Below, in pieces: positions 9,303 through 19,651 of a stretch of DNA of 47,398 nt. Source of the DNA: Acidobacteriota bacterium (GTDB lineage: Bacteria > Acidobacteriota > Terriglobia > Bryobacterales > Bryobacteraceae); contig JAFDVS010000004.1 of the NCBI GenBank assembly GCA_018268935.1, positions 347 to 47,744 on the forward strand, given 5' to 3'. Both the position numbers and the translations under genes were made by a program. Under the pieces are notes generated by a model that saw only the letters and a list, made by a program, of their open reading frames with translations, did no database searches and had not been told where the DNA came from. How positions within the stretch are numbered: position 1 is the stretch's first letter; every line of letters begins with the position of its first letter.

Positions 9303-9317
9303 ATTGGATGCTCCAAT
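9303..9317. promoter_or_regulatory. Fourth operator palindrome, just before gntR
   Basis: ATTGGATGCTCCAAT is the fourth copy. Flanking bases extend the symmetry to AATTGG-N5-CCAATT. It touches the -35-like hexamer of a possible second gntR promoter. Confidence 0.65.
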
Positions 9318-9345
9318 TGAAGACGCCGCCGGTGCTCGCTATAGT
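9317..9345 (+). promoter_or_regulatory. Possible second gntR promoter P2
   Basis: TTGAAG (9317-9322), a 17-bp spacer and TATAGT (9340-9345). The gntR ATG is only 12 nt after the -10 box and has no clear Shine-Dalgarno, so a transcript from P2 would be nearly leaderless. The -35 box directly abuts the fourth operator. Confidence 0.4.
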
Positions 9346-9357
9346 AGCCGCAGGCCC

Positions 9358-10137
9358 ATGCTTACCTCCATTCCGTTGCCTGCCGATAAAGACGGCGTAA
9401 CCAATCAACTGATCGCGCGCATGAAACTACTGATTTCGAGAGGGGTGCTGACGCCCGGATCGAAGCTGCCCCCGGAAAGAGAACTGGCCCCCGCCTTCGG
9501 TGTCAGCCGCTCTTCGCTCCGCCATGCGCTGAAGGCCATGGAGATCATGGGCGTGTTGACGCAACGCGTGGGAGACGGAACGTATCTGGCCGCCGACGCC
9601 GGCGCGATATTGCAGGAACCCTTTGAACTAATGATGCTGATGGACGGCATCACGCCGAGCGACCTGCTGGAAACGCGGCTGATTGTGGAGCCGGAGTTAG
9701 CGGCGCGGGCCGCCGAGCGCGCATCCAGTGAAGATCTGCGGGCGATGAGCCGGACACTCACCGTGCCTCGACGCGCCGGGCAGGCGGCATTCATCGAAGC
9801 CGACATCGCCTTTCACCGGGCGATTTTCGAGGCGGCGCGCAATCCCGTGTGCACGCGCATGTTTTCCCTCATTCACCGCGCCATGGCGAACAGCATCGGT
9901 TTGACGGCGCAGGAGGTGGACTGGGAGCACACGCTCGAATTTCACCGGCCGGTCTTCGCGGCGATTGAAAAGCGGCGGCCCGTGGATGCACGGCTGGCGA
10001 TGATTGCTCACCTGTCGGATGCACGCTCCATTCTGGAACGCCTGTCGGAGAAATCGAGGCGTGTGGATCTGGCGAGTTTCGTCACGCCGGTGGAGGGGCA
10101 GGCGCGGAAGGGAAGGGGAGGCAGGCAGAGCCGGTGA
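9358..10137 (+). CDS. GntR-family transcriptional regulator, FCD (FadR-like) class
   Basis: The product has 259 residues from the ATG at 9358; the frame is open further upstream but that stretch is promoter DNA. An N-terminal winged helix-turn-helix (about 15-77, with LPPERELAPAFGVSRSSLRHAL) is followed by an all-helical FCD ligand domain. The usual metal ligands of FCD proteins are visible as Asp149, His153, His196 and His218. FCD regulators commonly sense carboxylates such as uronates or aldonates, which fits the sugar-acid dehydratase two genes downstream. It sits between two GH127 genes and has four matching operator palindromes in front of it. Its stop overlaps the start of the next gene, so the two are translationally coupled. 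Repressor action is inferred from operator position over both -10 boxes. Confidence 0.9.
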   Translation: MLTSIPLPADKDGVTNQLIARMKLLISRGVLTPGSKLPPERELAPAFGVSRSSLRHALKAMEIMGVLTQRVGDGTYLAADAGAILQEPFELMMLMDGITPSDLLETRLIVEPELAARAAERASSEDLRAMSRTLTVPRRAGQAAFIEADIAFHRAIFEAARNPVCTRMFSLIHRAMANSIGLTAQEVDWEHTLEFHRPVFAAIEKRRPVDARLAMIAHLSDARSILERLSEKSRRVDLASFVTPVEGQARKGRGGRQSR

Positions 10138-12089
10138 TGCGTTGCGCGCGACTAGTGACGGGGGCGATTCTGGCGCTTGTCTGTCCCGCGCCGGCCGAGC
10201 GGAATGCGCAACTCGCGGCCGTCCCCGCCGGCGCAGCGCGCTGGACGAAGGGATTCTGGGCGGAACGTTTTGCACTGGCCCACCAGGTAATGGCGCCGGA
10301 GATGCGCAAGACTCTGGACTTGGCCGGCAACGGGGCGAACCTGGTCAACCTGCGGATCGCCGCCGACATGGAGGCGGGCGCGTTCCAAGGGAACGCATGG
10401 TCGGACGGCGACGTCTTCAAGTGGCTGGAGGGCATGGCGCACTTCTACGCCCGCACTCGCGATGCGAAGATCGATGCGGAGATGGATGCGGTGATCGCGA
10501 TCATCGCCAGAGCGCAACAGGCGGACGGTTATCTTTCGACCAACATCACTTTGCGCGGGCAGCCGCGTTGGACGGAGCCGCGCCGGCACGAGATGTACAA
10601 CATGGGGCATCTGCTGGCAGCGGCAGCGGCGCATTTCAAAGCTACGGGCAAGCGATCGTTGCTGGCGGTGGCGGAGCGCGTCACCAGCTATCTCTACTCG
10701 TTGTTGAGCCCTCGCCCGGCGGCGATGGCGCATTTCGGTGCGCCTTCCAACGCCATGGGGTTTGTGGATCTTTATCGGGCCACCGGCGACAAGCGGCTGC
10801 TGGAATTGGCGGCCATTCTCGTGGACTCGAGAGGTTCGGCGCCCGGCGGGACCGATCATTTCCAGACGCGTGTTCCCTTGCGGAAAGAGACGCAGGCTGT
10901 AGGACACGCTGTGCACGCCACCTATCTCTATGCGACCGCCGCCGACCTTGTTGCGGAGACCGGAGACGCGGGTTTGCGAGCCGCGGTGGAGCGGATTTGG
11001 GACGATGTGGCAGGGAAGCGAGTCTACATCACCGGCGCCGTTGGCCCTCTCGATCCGGGGCTTACGCCGCGCCGGGACATCGCATTTGAAGCGTTCGGCG
11101 CCGATTATGAACTCCCCAACCGCCGGGGCTATAACGAGACGTGCGCCAACATCGGGAATGCTCTTTGGAATTGGCGGATGCTGGCGATGAGCGGCGAAGC
11201 GCGCTACGCCGATGCATGGGAAAACATTCTCTACAACAGCATGCTATCGGGCGCCGGTTTGGATGGGCGCAGTTTCTTCTACGCGAATGTGCACCGGCGC
11301 TATGCCGGCGAAGCGCCACTGCTGCGCAATGAAACGCTGGTTCGCTGGCACGACACCGTGCAGAAGCCGAGTGCCGACAGCTACTGTTGTCCGCCGAATC
11401 TGCTGCGCATGATTGCATCGCTCGACTCGTACGCATATGGTGTTTCGAGCGATGCCATTTGGGTAAACCTGTATGGCGGCAGTAGGCTGGACGCGCTCGG
11501 GATGCAGTTGGAGCAGGAGAGCGAATATCCATGGGATGGGCAGGTTACCTTTCGGGTGCGGGCCGCGCCGCGCCGGGAATTGGGATTGAAATTACGCATT
11601 CCAGGCTGGTCGGGAAGGAACACGCTGCGTCTGAATGGCAGGGCCGAGGCTGCGCCTGCTGCGGGACGCTATGTCGAGTTGCGGCGACAGTGGAAGGCCG
11701 GCGACACGGTTGTGCTGACGCTCGATATGAAGCCGCGGCTGATGATCGCGAACCCGTTGCTGGAGACATCGCGCAACCAGGTGGCGGTGATGCGTGGGCC
11801 GCTAGTGTACTGTCTGGAGTCGCCGGATGTTCCGGCGGGCGTGCGTGTATCGGATGTGACGCTATCGCGGCGCGCGGCATGGAAGATTCGTCATGAGGGC
11901 AAGGTGCTGGGGGGAATCGACATGCTGGAGACGGAAGCCAAGAGATATCCGCAAGCGGGTGGGAGCAGCCTGTATCTTGCGCTGCGGCCCGCGGGGCCGG
12001 AACCGGTGACCATCCGGCTGATTCCGTACTACGCGTGGGCGAATCGCGGCATTAGCCACATGACTGTCTGGATTCCATTGTCCGATTGA
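10134..12089 (+). CDS. Secreted GH127 beta-L-arabinofuranosidase-like enzyme, second copy
   Basis: The product has 651 residues with a signal peptide over about 1-21. Start is GTG at 10134 or ATG at 10137; both overlap the gntR stop (TGA 10135-10137). The GH127 zinc/nucleophile site is intact: Glu335 and Cys337 in YNETC, and Cys418-Cys419 in SYCCPP. Overall layout parallels the GH127 protein at 3611-5608, including GFWAERF near the start, YNMGH centrally and the closing AWANRGISHMTVW stretch, so the two are paralogues. It is shorter and clearly diverged, which suggests a different aglycone or linkage preference. It lies in the gntR transcript, 16 bp before the enolase-superfamily gene. Confidence 0.9.
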   Translation: MMRCARLVTGAILALVCPAPAERNAQLAAVPAGAARWTKGFWAERFALAHQVMAPEMRKTLDLAGNGANLVNLRIAADMEAGAFQGNAWSDGDVFKWLEGMAHFYARTRDAKIDAEMDAVIAIIARAQQADGYLSTNITLRGQPRWTEPRRHEMYNMGHLLAAAAAHFKATGKRSLLAVAERVTSYLYSLLSPRPAAMAHFGAPSNAMGFVDLYRATGDKRLLELAAILVDSRGSAPGGTDHFQTRVPLRKETQAVGHAVHATYLYATAADLVAETGDAGLRAAVERIWDDVAGKRVYITGAVGPLDPGLTPRRDIAFEAFGADYELPNRRGYNETCANIGNALWNWRMLAMSGEARYADAWENILYNSMLSGAGLDGRSFFYANVHRRYAGEAPLLRNETLVRWHDTVQKPSADSYCCPPNLLRMIASLDSYAYGVSSDAIWVNLYGGSRLDALGMQLEQESEYPWDGQVTFRVRAAPRRELGLKLRIPGWSGRNTLRLNGRAEAAPAAGRYVELRRQWKAGDTVVLTLDMKPRLMIANPLLETSRNQVAVMRGPLVYCLESPDVPAGVRVSDVTLSRRAAWKIRHEGKVLGGIDMLETEAKRYPQAGGSSLYLALRPAGPEPVTIRLIPYYAWANRGISHMTVWIPLSD

Positions 12090-12105
12090 CCGCAAAGGAG
12101 GCAAC

Positions 12106-13293
12106 GTGAACTCGCGCCTGATGGAAGTGGAGAGTCCGCTCAAGAACCGTGGGGCCGGGGCAGGGAAGATCATCCGAGTGGCGATCCACGAGTTGGAAGC
12201 GCGGCTGACTCGGCGCTTCGGATGGTCGCTCAATTGGACCGACCGGCGGCGCGCCACGCTGGTGGAAGTAACGACCGACGCAGGGGTGACGGGGTGGGGC
12301 GATGGCAGTTGGGGCGGGCAGCGGCTGATCGACCATCCCGAACTTGTGATTGGCCGGTCGCCGTTTGCAGTGGAAGCGATCTACGATGATCTGCGGCCCG
12401 CGCCGGGGCACCAGACGCGGGCGGGCGAGGCGTCGGCGGGTGGCCTGGACCAGGCGCTATGGGACATATGTGGAAAGCTGCTGGGGTGTTCCGTATCGGA
12501 TCTGCTTGGCCCGCGCCGCCGGAGCCGTGTGGAGCCCTATCTTACGGCCCTATACCGGCAGGAGTGGCCCGACCTTGCCGCCGGGTTGGCGGACGAGGCA
12601 ATGGCGTGGAAGCAACAGGGCTGGCGCGCCATGAAGATGAAAACCGGCTATGGGCCGGAGACCGATGTGCGCGTGGTGCGCGCCGTGCGCGAGGCCATTG
12701 GCAATGAAGTCGCGCTCAGCGTGGATTCCAACTGCGCCTACGATGCGGGTACGGCGATGTCGCTGGGATGCCGGTTGGAGCCCTACGATCTGCTGTGGTG
12801 GGAGGAACCGCTGCTGGCCACCGATCTGGCCGGCTATGAGAGATTGGGCCGGGCGTTGCGCATACCGCTGGCCTCCGGTGAAACTCTCTCGGCCGATCGC
12901 CTCATCCTCGATTACATCCAACCCCGGCTGGTTCCCATTGTGCAGCCGGATCTGGACACGGTGGGGCTGACCGGTGGCCGGCGTCTATCCTATCTTTGCT
13001 GGCTCAATCATCTGCGCCTGATTCCGCACAACTGGGGGACAGCCATCCGCACGGCGGCCACGCTCCATTGGATGGCGTGCGCCCCCGCTCCCACTGAGGC
13101 TTTGCATAGTCAGGCCGTCACTTTCGAATTCGATCAGACCGAGAGTCCGTTTCGCGACGCTGTTGTGGAGCAGCGCATTGTGCGTGACCCATCCGACGGG
13201 ATGATTGCCGTGCCGCAAGGGCCCGGACTTGGGGTGGATGTGATTCCTGAAGCTGTGGCGCAATATCGCACGCAACTGATCGAAGTGAGTTGA
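12106..13293 (+). CDS. Enolase-superfamily sugar-acid dehydratase (mandelate racemase type)
   Basis: The product has 395 residues and no signal peptide, so it should be cytoplasmic. Start is GTG at 12106 with a strong AAAGGAGG 4 nt upstream. Enolase-superfamily catalytic features are in order: KMK at 177-179 at the end of the second barrel strand, metal ligands Asp207, Glu233/234 (WWEEP) and Glu259 (SGET), and the Asp282/His308 dyad (QPD and IPHNW) that defines the mandelate racemase group. Most members with this dyad dehydrate aldonic or aldaric acids. In this operon it could act on an L-arabinose-derived or other acid sugar, and its substrate or product may be the GntR ligand. Substrate not determinable here. 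Confidence 0.88.
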   Translation: MNSRLMEVESPLKNRGAGAGKIIRVAIHELEARLTRRFGWSLNWTDRRRATLVEVTTDAGVTGWGDGSWGGQRLIDHPELVIGRSPFAVEAIYDDLRPAPGHQTRAGEASAGGLDQALWDICGKLLGCSVSDLLGPRRRSRVEPYLTALYRQEWPDLAAGLADEAMAWKQQGWRAMKMKTGYGPETDVRVVRAVREAIGNEVALSVDSNCAYDAGTAMSLGCRLEPYDLLWWEEPLLATDLAGYERLGRALRIPLASGETLSADRLILDYIQPRLVPIVQPDLDTVGLTGGRRLSYLCWLNHLRLIPHNWGTAIRTAATLHWMACAPAPTEALHSQAVTFEFDQTESPFRDAVVEQRIVRDPSDGMIAVPQGPGLGVDVIPEAVAQYRTQLIEVS

Positions 13294-13325
13294 ACAGAGC
13301 GGCGTTGCCAGCGCTATGGCACGGC

Positions 13326-15689
13326 CTACGGCGCTGTCGCGGCGACCGATGCCGTGTTGTTGTTGCTGTTCGGATCGTAGACCAGCGACGTTGCCGAAGT
13401 GGTGAAGTTGACCGTTGTGCCGGGCGCCACCGAATTGCCGACGTTGTAGGTGACCACGGCGACAGCCTGTGCGCCGCTGAGAATCTCTCCCGCATTGCAC
13501 GTTAAGGTGGTGATCAACGGCGCCTGGCAATTCACACCGTTGATGGTGGCCGACTGCAGCGTAAGCCCCGCGGGCGTAGCGCCGGCGATTGATACTGCGT
13601 CGGCGACGTCCGGGCCATCGTTGTTGACGGTGATGGTGAACTGCAGTTGGCGGCCGACGATGGGGCTTGGGTTTGTGACGCGCACGGAAACGCGCACATC
13701 GGCGGATTCCTTGGTGCGAATGAGAAAGCCTTCATCAGTCCCCCCGCCGCTGTTCGTCTGGACGGCGCCGATGGTGGAATGGATGCCTCCCGCTGACCCG
13801 GAGGTGGGATGAATGTAGCCTCCAATCCAGGCTCCGGTGTCCGTGACGGAGAGCGCGGTCTGGATGATACCGCTCGCCTGGGTGGACCCGATCAGGGTTG
13901 CGTATTGCGCGCCGGTAAGGGCTGGATTGGTTTTGAAGAGGAATACGTTTGAGTTTCCCGTCACCACCGATGCGTCGAGCGGCACGTAGTTGCCGGGGAT
14001 GGAATTCGCGTACGTTCTGCCGGACAGGAAGAAGTTCGAACCTCTGCGCACGATACTGTGGCACACCCACAAACCTGTAGCCAAAGGGGTGGACAACTGC
14101 AGGGCGCCCGCTGCCGAGATCTTCACCAGATTGGCCTGCGTGCCGCTGCTAAACGGTAGCCAGCTACCGGCGGCGGGATAGTCCGCCGAGTCCGCATTGC
14201 CGCAGGCGTAGATGTTATTGGCGCTGTCGGAAGCCACTCCCCCAAAGCGTTCTCCTGTGCCCGTACCGCCGATGGAAATTTTCTTGAGAAACGTCGTTCC
14301 GACAGCAGAAAGCTGGACGATGAATCCGTCCATGCCACCTCTCGGGCCATAAGTGGTGGTGAAGAACTGAGTGGCGGCAGGGCTGGAGAAGCCACCGGAT
14401 TCGCCGGCAACCACCACGGAATTGTCGGGGAGCACTTCGATTCCAAGGCCCGTCTCATCGCGTTCGCTACCCGCGTAGGTGGAAAATACCAGCGAGCTCC
14501 AGGTTGAGTTCAGCTTGGCGATGAAGGCATCCGGGCAAGAGCAGACGGAATTGTTCCACGTCGTTTGCGGAGCTCCAAGGGTGATCGGAAAGTTGGAGGA
14601 GTGTGTGGAACCGGTAACGTAGGTATTGCCTCCGCTGAGGACCATGGCGCGCACCGAGTCCGTGCCGCCACCACCCAGGTAGGTCCACATCGACACCGTG
14701 GTGCCGGTGGAGTTGAATTTTGCGAGGAAGCCATCGCTGGCGCCTTTGTAGATCTGTAGAGTCGGTCCGTTGGAGAGCACGATGCGCTCCGACGTATCGC
14801 CGCCGAGATAGATGTTGCCTGAGGAGTCCAGGCGGACCGCGTAGGCCTCGGTTCCGTTGCCGAAGAAAGTGCAGAAGTAGATGGAACTGCCGCCGCTCGA
14901 GAGTTTGCAGAAGAAGGCTTTCTTGACGCCGGCGACGGGGTCGCCTGTTCCTCCGATGTTCCACATGTTGCCGGAGTCCGTGGCGCCGGCGACGATGGGA
15001 TCGCCGCCGGAGGTGACGGCCACGCTATTGATGCGATCCGCGGCGTTCCCGCCAAGGTTGGTGGAGAAGCCGAGGACGGGATCGATGGTGAGGGGCAGGT
15101 TCGCGTCATAGTGGTCGACGGAGAAGCCGAATGCCTGGTCCCCGCGGAGTTGGAAGCGAGCTTCCACGGGGATGCGAGTGGCGCCGCGTTGCTGCCATGC
15201 GAGGGGCTTGTGCTGGCGGAGTTCGCCCCAAGGGGTGGATGCAACGAGGTCTCCGGACGCGTCGATGGTGAGCTTCGTTGCCCCATCCAGCCGCATCTCG
15301 ATGGCGCGCGGATCGGCGCCGGGCCGGATGTTCCAATCGAATTCGAGCTGATTCTGCTTGCCATAAAAAGAGAGGCCAATGCCGGGGAGCACGTTGTTGT
15401 AGGCGACGTGGGAGTAGTGGGGGACGCCGATGCGCCAGTCCTTGGGCTCGCCCAGCATGTAGTTGGAGACGCCCTGCAGCTTACCGGATGGCATGGGCGC
15501 AGTCTTCGCTCCGTTCCAGGACAGTCGGACCTTGGCCGCGCCATGGCGCAAGTCCACGCCGCGGTCGGTGAAGAAGGATGTGTACCCGGCGGCCCGGCCG
15601 AGAAAACGGCCGTTGGCCCCTTCAAACTCCAGGGGGATGGTGTTCGACCAGGCTGGAATAGCAAGTAGAAGTAGTGTTGTTCGATGCAT
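13326..15689 (-). CDS. Secreted SBBP-repeat beta-propeller protein with C-terminal DUF11 domain
   Basis: The product has 787 residues from the ATG at 15689, chosen because GGAG lies 5 nt upstream and a signal peptide (MHRTTLLLLAIPAWSN) starts there; the frame is open 13 codons further. Residues to about 200 match the N-terminal domain usually found before SBBP repeats. The middle is a run of SBBP-type blades of about 50 residues with recurring motifs such as GGDTSE, YVTGST, YACGN and FLSGRT. The last ~120 residues form a DUF11 Ig-like domain (RVTNPSPIVGRQLQFTITV). Such proteins are exported, often surface-attached; function is unknown. It is convergent with the enolase-superfamily gene and divergent from sdhC. 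Confidence 0.85.
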   Translation of the reverse strand: MHRTTLLLLAIPAWSNTIPLEFEGANGRFLGRAAGYTSFFTDRGVDLRHGAAKVRLSWNGAKTAPMPSGKLQGVSNYMLGEPKDWRIGVPHYSHVAYNNVLPGIGLSFYGKQNQLEFDWNIRPGADPRAIEMRLDGATKLTIDASGDLVASTPWGELRQHKPLAWQQRGATRIPVEARFQLRGDQAFGFSVDHYDANLPLTIDPVLGFSTNLGGNAADRINSVAVTSGGDPIVAGATDSGNMWNIGGTGDPVAGVKKAFFCKLSSGGSSIYFCTFFGNGTEAYAVRLDSSGNIYLGGDTSERIVLSNGPTLQIYKGASDGFLAKFNSTGTTVSMWTYLGGGGTDSVRAMVLSGGNTYVTGSTHSSNFPITLGAPQTTWNNSVCSCPDAFIAKLNSTWSSLVFSTYAGSERDETGLGIEVLPDNSVVVAGESGGFSSPAATQFFTTTYGPRGGMDGFIVQLSAVGTTFLKKISIGGTGTGERFGGVASDSANNIYACGNADSADYPAAGSWLPFSSGTQANLVKISAAGALQLSTPLATGLWVCHSIVRRGSNFFLSGRTYANSIPGNYVPLDASVVTGNSNVFLFKTNPALTGAQYATLIGSTQASGIIQTALSVTDTGAWIGGYIHPTSGSAGGIHSTIGAVQTNSGGGTDEGFLIRTKESADVRVSVRVTNPSPIVGRQLQFTITVNNDGPDVADAVSIAGATPAGLTLQSATINGVNCQAPLITTLTCNAGEILSGAQAVAVVTYNVGNSVAPGTTVNFTTSATSLVYDPNSNNNTASVAATAP

Positions 15690-15770
15690 TCGAATCTCCT
15701 CTACCGGGCCAGCGAGAACCTCCGCCACGTTTTTGCACGGATGAAGAATTTCTCATTTGAGGCGGCGGGT

Positions 15771-15779
15771 TGATAGAAT
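15771..15779 (+). promoter_or_regulatory. Extended -10 promoter element before sdhC
   Basis: TGA followed by TAGAAT forms an extended -10 (TGn + hexamer) 22 nt before the sdhC ATG. The region 17 bp further upstream has no good -35 box, which is typical for extended -10 promoters. Confidence 0.45.
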
Positions 15780-15801
15780 AAAAGGTTCTCGACAACCTGA
15801 T

Positions 15802-16491
15802 ATGAGCGCTGCTGCTACCGCCCTGACGGGCAAGTCCGCTGACCGGCCCGGTTTCTGGGCCAACCCCATTGGAAAGAAAGCTGTGATGGCCGTGACAGGG
15901 TTCGTCCTGTTCGGTTTTGTGATTGGCCACATGGTGGGCAATCTCCAGGTGTACCTGGGCCCTGAGAAGCTGGACGCCTATGCGGAGTTTCTGCAAAAGA
16001 CGAAAGGCTTGCTCTGGGGCGCGCGAATCACATTATTGACGTGCGTGATACTGCATGTCACGGCCGCGTTTCAACTGGCCGGGCTGCAGAATAAAGCACG
16101 GCCGCAAAAATATGTGAAGAAGACGAGCGCCGGTTCGTCGTATGCCTCGCGCACGATGTACTGGAGCGGGCCGATCCTGCTCGCCTTCATTATTTATCAC
16201 CTCATGCACTTCACCACCGGGCAGGCGCATCCCGATTTTCAGCCGGGCATGGTCTACCGCAACGTGGTGACGGGCTTTCAGAGCGTGCCCGCCTCGCTCG
16301 CCTACATTGTGGCGATGCTGATGTTGGGGACGCATCTCTACCACGGAATTTGGAGCATGTTCCAAAGCGTGGGCATCAATCATCCTAAGTACACACCCTT
16401 GTTTAAGAAGCTGGCCGCGGTGATGGCTGCCGTCCTGGTGGGCGGCAACGTTTCCATTCCAGTGGCCGTGATGACAGGTCTGATCCGTTAA
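15802..16491 (+). CDS. sdhC: Succinate dehydrogenase cytochrome b558 subunit
   Basis: The product has 229 residues from the ATG at 15802; the frame is open 15 codons further, but that overlaps the promoter. There are five predicted membrane helices, with histidines placed for two haems (GHMVGN, LHVTAAF, YHLMHF, THLYHG). This is the single-polypeptide, dihaem anchor of the Bacillus/Wolinella-type complex, not the SdhC+SdhD pair of E. coli. It docks SdhA/SdhB to the membrane and passes electrons to quinone. Gene order C-A-B and 5-bp spacing to sdhA fit that type. Confidence 0.93.
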   Translation: MSAAATALTGKSADRPGFWANPIGKKAVMAVTGFVLFGFVIGHMVGNLQVYLGPEKLDAYAEFLQKTKGLLWGARITLLTCVILHVTAAFQLAGLQNKARPQKYVKKTSAGSSYASRTMYWSGPILLAFIIYHLMHFTTGQAHPDFQPGMVYRNVVTGFQSVPASLAYIVAMLMLGTHLYHGIWSMFQSVGINHPKYTPLFKKLAAVMAAVLVGGNVSIPVAVMTGLIR

Positions 16492-16496
16492 ACAAA

Positions 16497-18410
<1,914 letters not shown>

Positions 18411-18412
18411 CC

Positions 18413-19177
18413 ATGAAGCTGACTTTGCATATCTGGCGCCAGAAGAATGCGTCTTCGGCGGGCAAGATGGTCCGGTACGAGACCGACGCGAGCGAGCACA
18501 TGTCGTTCCTGGAGATGCTGGACGTATTGAACGAACGGCTGATTGCCCAGGGCGAAGAGCCGGTGGCGTTCGATCACGATTGCCGCGAAGGCATCTGCGG
18601 ATCGTGCGGGTTTGTGATCAATGGCGTGGCGCATGGGCCGCTGCCATCCACGACGGTGTGCCAACTGCACATGCGGCATTTCAAGGATGGAGATGAATTG
18701 TACCTGGAGCCCTGGCGCGCGGCGGCGTTTCCGGTGATCAAAGATCTGGTGGTGGACCGGTCGGCGTTTGACCGGATCATCGCGGCGGGCGGGTACATTT
18801 CGGTGTCCACCGGATCGGCGGTGGATGCGAATGCATTGCCGGTGCGGAAGAAGGATTCCGACATGGCGATGGACGCGGCGCAGTGTATCGGCTGCGGGGC
18901 GTGTGTGGCGGCGTGTCCGAATGCGTCGGCGTCATTATTTATGTCGGCGAAGATCAGCCATCTGGGCTTGCTGCCGCAAGGCCAGCCGGAGCGGATGGAG
19001 CGCGCGTTGAACATGGTGGCTGCGGCGAACGAGGAATTATTCGGGAGTTGCACCAACATCGGCGAGTGTGAGGCGGTGTGCCCGAAAGGCATCCGGCTCG
19101 AATTCATCGCCCGTATGAACAGGGATTTCCTGAAAGCGTCCTGGACTTTCCGGGCGGACAGAGTAGAAGGCGATTAG
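18413..19177 (+). CDS. sdhB: Succinate dehydrogenase iron-sulfur subunit
   Basis: The product has 254 residues. An N-terminal plant-type [2Fe-2S] domain has Cys57, Cys62, Cys65 and Cys83. The C-terminal half holds the [4Fe-4S] motif [13 protein letters not shown] and the [15 protein letters not shown] motif for the remaining clusters. It carries electrons from SdhA flavin to the membrane subunit. It is the last gene of sdhCAB; a long inverted repeat begins at the base after its stop codon. Confidence 0.96.
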   Translation: MKLTLHIWRQKNASSAGKMVRYETDASEHMSFLEMLDVLNERLIAQGEEPVAFDHDCREGICGSCGFVINGVAHGPLPSTTVCQLHMRHFKDGDELYLEPWRAAAFPVIKDLVVDRSAFDRIIAAGGYISVSTGSAVDANALPVRKKDSDMAMDAAQCIGCGACVAACPNASASLFMSAKISHLGLLPQGQPERMERALNMVAAANEELFGSCTNIGECEAVCPKGIRLEFIARMNRDFLKASWTFRADRVEGD

Positions 19178-19243
19178 ATCTGTGTGCACTTGTGTTTATC
19201 TGTGGCTTTGAATTGCCACAGATGAACACAATTGAACACGGAT
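19178..19243. repeat. 29-bp inverted repeat between sdhB and a GxxExxY gene
   Basis: Left arm 19178-19206 and right arm 19215-19243 are inverted copies matching at 25 of 29 positions, around an 8-nt loop. The arms carry the GCCACAGAT...ACAC theme that is common in dispersed bacterial intergenic repeats. The element fills the gap exactly: it starts at the base after the sdhB stop and ends 2 bp from the stop of the convergent gene. It could act as a two-way terminator; there is no clear T-run. Confidence 0.8.
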
Positions 19244-19245
19244 TT

Positions 19246-19620
19246 TCATAAGACAATTCGCTTCCATTCCAGTTTGGGGCGGTTGAAGTTGATGAGCAGA
19301 GCCACTCTCAGACCCGAAGCTTTCAACTGGTTGATGCATTGTGCCGTGTGATGGCTGGCCAGACATTCCACGCATTTCAGTTCTACGATCACTTTGCCTT
19401 CGATGACCAGGTCTGCGACGTAGTGACCGACCTTCGTGCCCTTATAGTGGACGTTGTAGGAGACTTCCTGTTCTGCCTTGATTCCCCTGTGGCGGAGTTC
19501 GAGGAGAAGGGCGGACTCGTAGACCTTCTCCAGGAATCCAGCTCCTAAAGTGCTGGAAACCTCGAAGGCGGCTGCCAATATGCCTTCGGTTTCACTGGCG
19601 TGGAGATATGCGGTGTCCAA
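19246..19620 (-). CDS. GxxExxY family protein
   Basis: The product has 124 residues and carries the family signature GAGFLEKVYE at 26-35, followed by a PD-(D/E)xK-like core: Asp70 and Glu80-x-Lys82 (VADLVIEGKVIVELK). The fold suggests a nuclease relative, but no activity is established for the family. Members are small, soluble, scattered across genomes and often patchily distributed, consistent with horizontal spread. It is convergent with sdhB and is separated from it only by the long inverted repeat. Confidence 0.85.
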   Translation of the reverse strand: MDTAYLHASETEGILAAAFEVSSTLGAGFLEKVYESALLLELRHRGIKAEQEVSYNVHYKGTKVGHYVADLVIEGKVIVELKCVECLASHHTAQCINQLKASGLRVALLINFNRPKLEWKRIVL

Positions 19621-19651
19621 ATAGAATGGTCTCCACGCGGGACAGAAAATC

